Origin: an uncultured Eubacteriaceae bacterium
GTDB lineage: Bacteria; Bacillota; Clostridia; Lachnospirales; CAG-274
Direction: 5' to 3'
Length of the DNA stretch: 63,720 nt
Assembly (NCBI GenBank): GCA_947086655.1
Contig: CAMTZM010000010.1
Coordinates: 1 to 63,720, forward strand
The notes under the pieces are model-generated. The model had not been told where the DNA came from, searched no databases, and worked only from the letters and a program-made list of their open reading frames with translations. The first letter of the stretch is position 1, and every line of letters begins with the position of its first letter. The position numbers and the translations under genes were made by a program. Below, piece by piece: positions 63,634 through 63,720 of the stretch.

Positions 63634-63668
63634 AAAAACTAAAAAAAGGCAGCATATAATATTATTTA

Positions 63669-63720
63669 TGAGGTGACCCCTAAAAGTTAGACTTTTAAGC
63701 GTAGCAGTTTTATGGCTGCT
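63669..63720. mobile_element. probable IS3-family insertion sequence end (cut by window edge)
   Basis: The last 52 bases contain TGACCCCTAAAAGTTAGAC (63674-63692), which matches the terminal inverted repeat style of IS3-family elements, followed by a hairpin AGCAG/CTGCT. No transposase is visible because the window ends here. The insertion begins about 36 bases after the floA stop. Confidence 0.55.

Overview
The window comes from an AT-rich (clearly low-GC by eye, not counted), strictly anaerobic member of the Firmicutes, most likely class Clostridia and possibly the Lachnospirales. This rests on a 1,166-residue pyruvate:ferredoxin oxidoreductase, a reverse rubrerythrin, NfeD/FloA, S-layer homology and dockerin domains, strong AGGAGG ribosome binding sites, TTGACA/TATAAT promoters and AT-rich codon use. 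No tRNA, rRNA or CRISPR array was seen. The only mobile-element sequence is the outer end of a probable IS3-family element at the right edge, plus short palindromic repeats that may be insertion-sequence relics.

Left part (1-20.9 kb): an ECF sigma factor with its anti-sigma partner; a probable small RNA or attenuated leader; a DUF3793 protein that seems to start at ATT; an orphan coiled-coil protein; a CzrA-like repressor with a Zn/Cd efflux ATPase and a clear operator; a heterodimeric ABC exporter; a degenerate ImmA/IrrE-like protein; a PfkB sugar kinase; trpS; a membrane protein; a surface beta-propeller protein; and a cell-division block on the minus strand (CdaR-type regulator, ftsE, ftsX, an EnvC-like M23 hydrolase, a TetR regulator).

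Middle part (21.2-40 kb): a long plus-strand operon joins cell division, envelope and proteolysis (zapA, a U32/RlhA-like protein, an FtsW/RodA protein, a class B PBP, a thioesterase, clpS, clpA). It is followed by nifJ behind a long palindromic leader, then an ABC-2 exporter with an AraC/GyrI-like regulator, an aminotransferase, an M19 dipeptidase and a 54-residue DUF1540 protein.

The most interesting region is 40.1-48.2 kb. A promoter, a cobalamin riboswitch with visible P1 stem and B12 box, and an intrinsic terminator precede six tightly packed minus-strand genes. In order they encode a secreted alpha/alpha-toroid protein, a membrane-anchored DUF4430 (transcobalamin beta-like) protein, an EcfT permease, one polypeptide that fuses both ECF ATPases to an S component, a secreted DUF4430-dockerin protein, and a PQQ-type beta-propeller with DUF4430 and three SLH domains. 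Read together, this looks like a surface corrinoid capture and import system: a split analogue of animal intrinsic factor, feeding an ECF transporter, with S-layer and cohesin/dockerin tethering. The B12 link is well supported by the riboswitch. The molecular roles of the DUF4430 proteins are inference.

Right part (48.2-63.7 kb): a complete minus-strand pyrimidine operon (pyrB-pyrC-pyrF-carA-carB-pyrK-pyrD) behind a leader with two successive long hairpins and no visible PyrR box; an RpiB/LacAB isomerase; cysK and metY for sulfur assimilation; a reverse rubrerythrin; and the nfeD-floA membrane microdomain pair.
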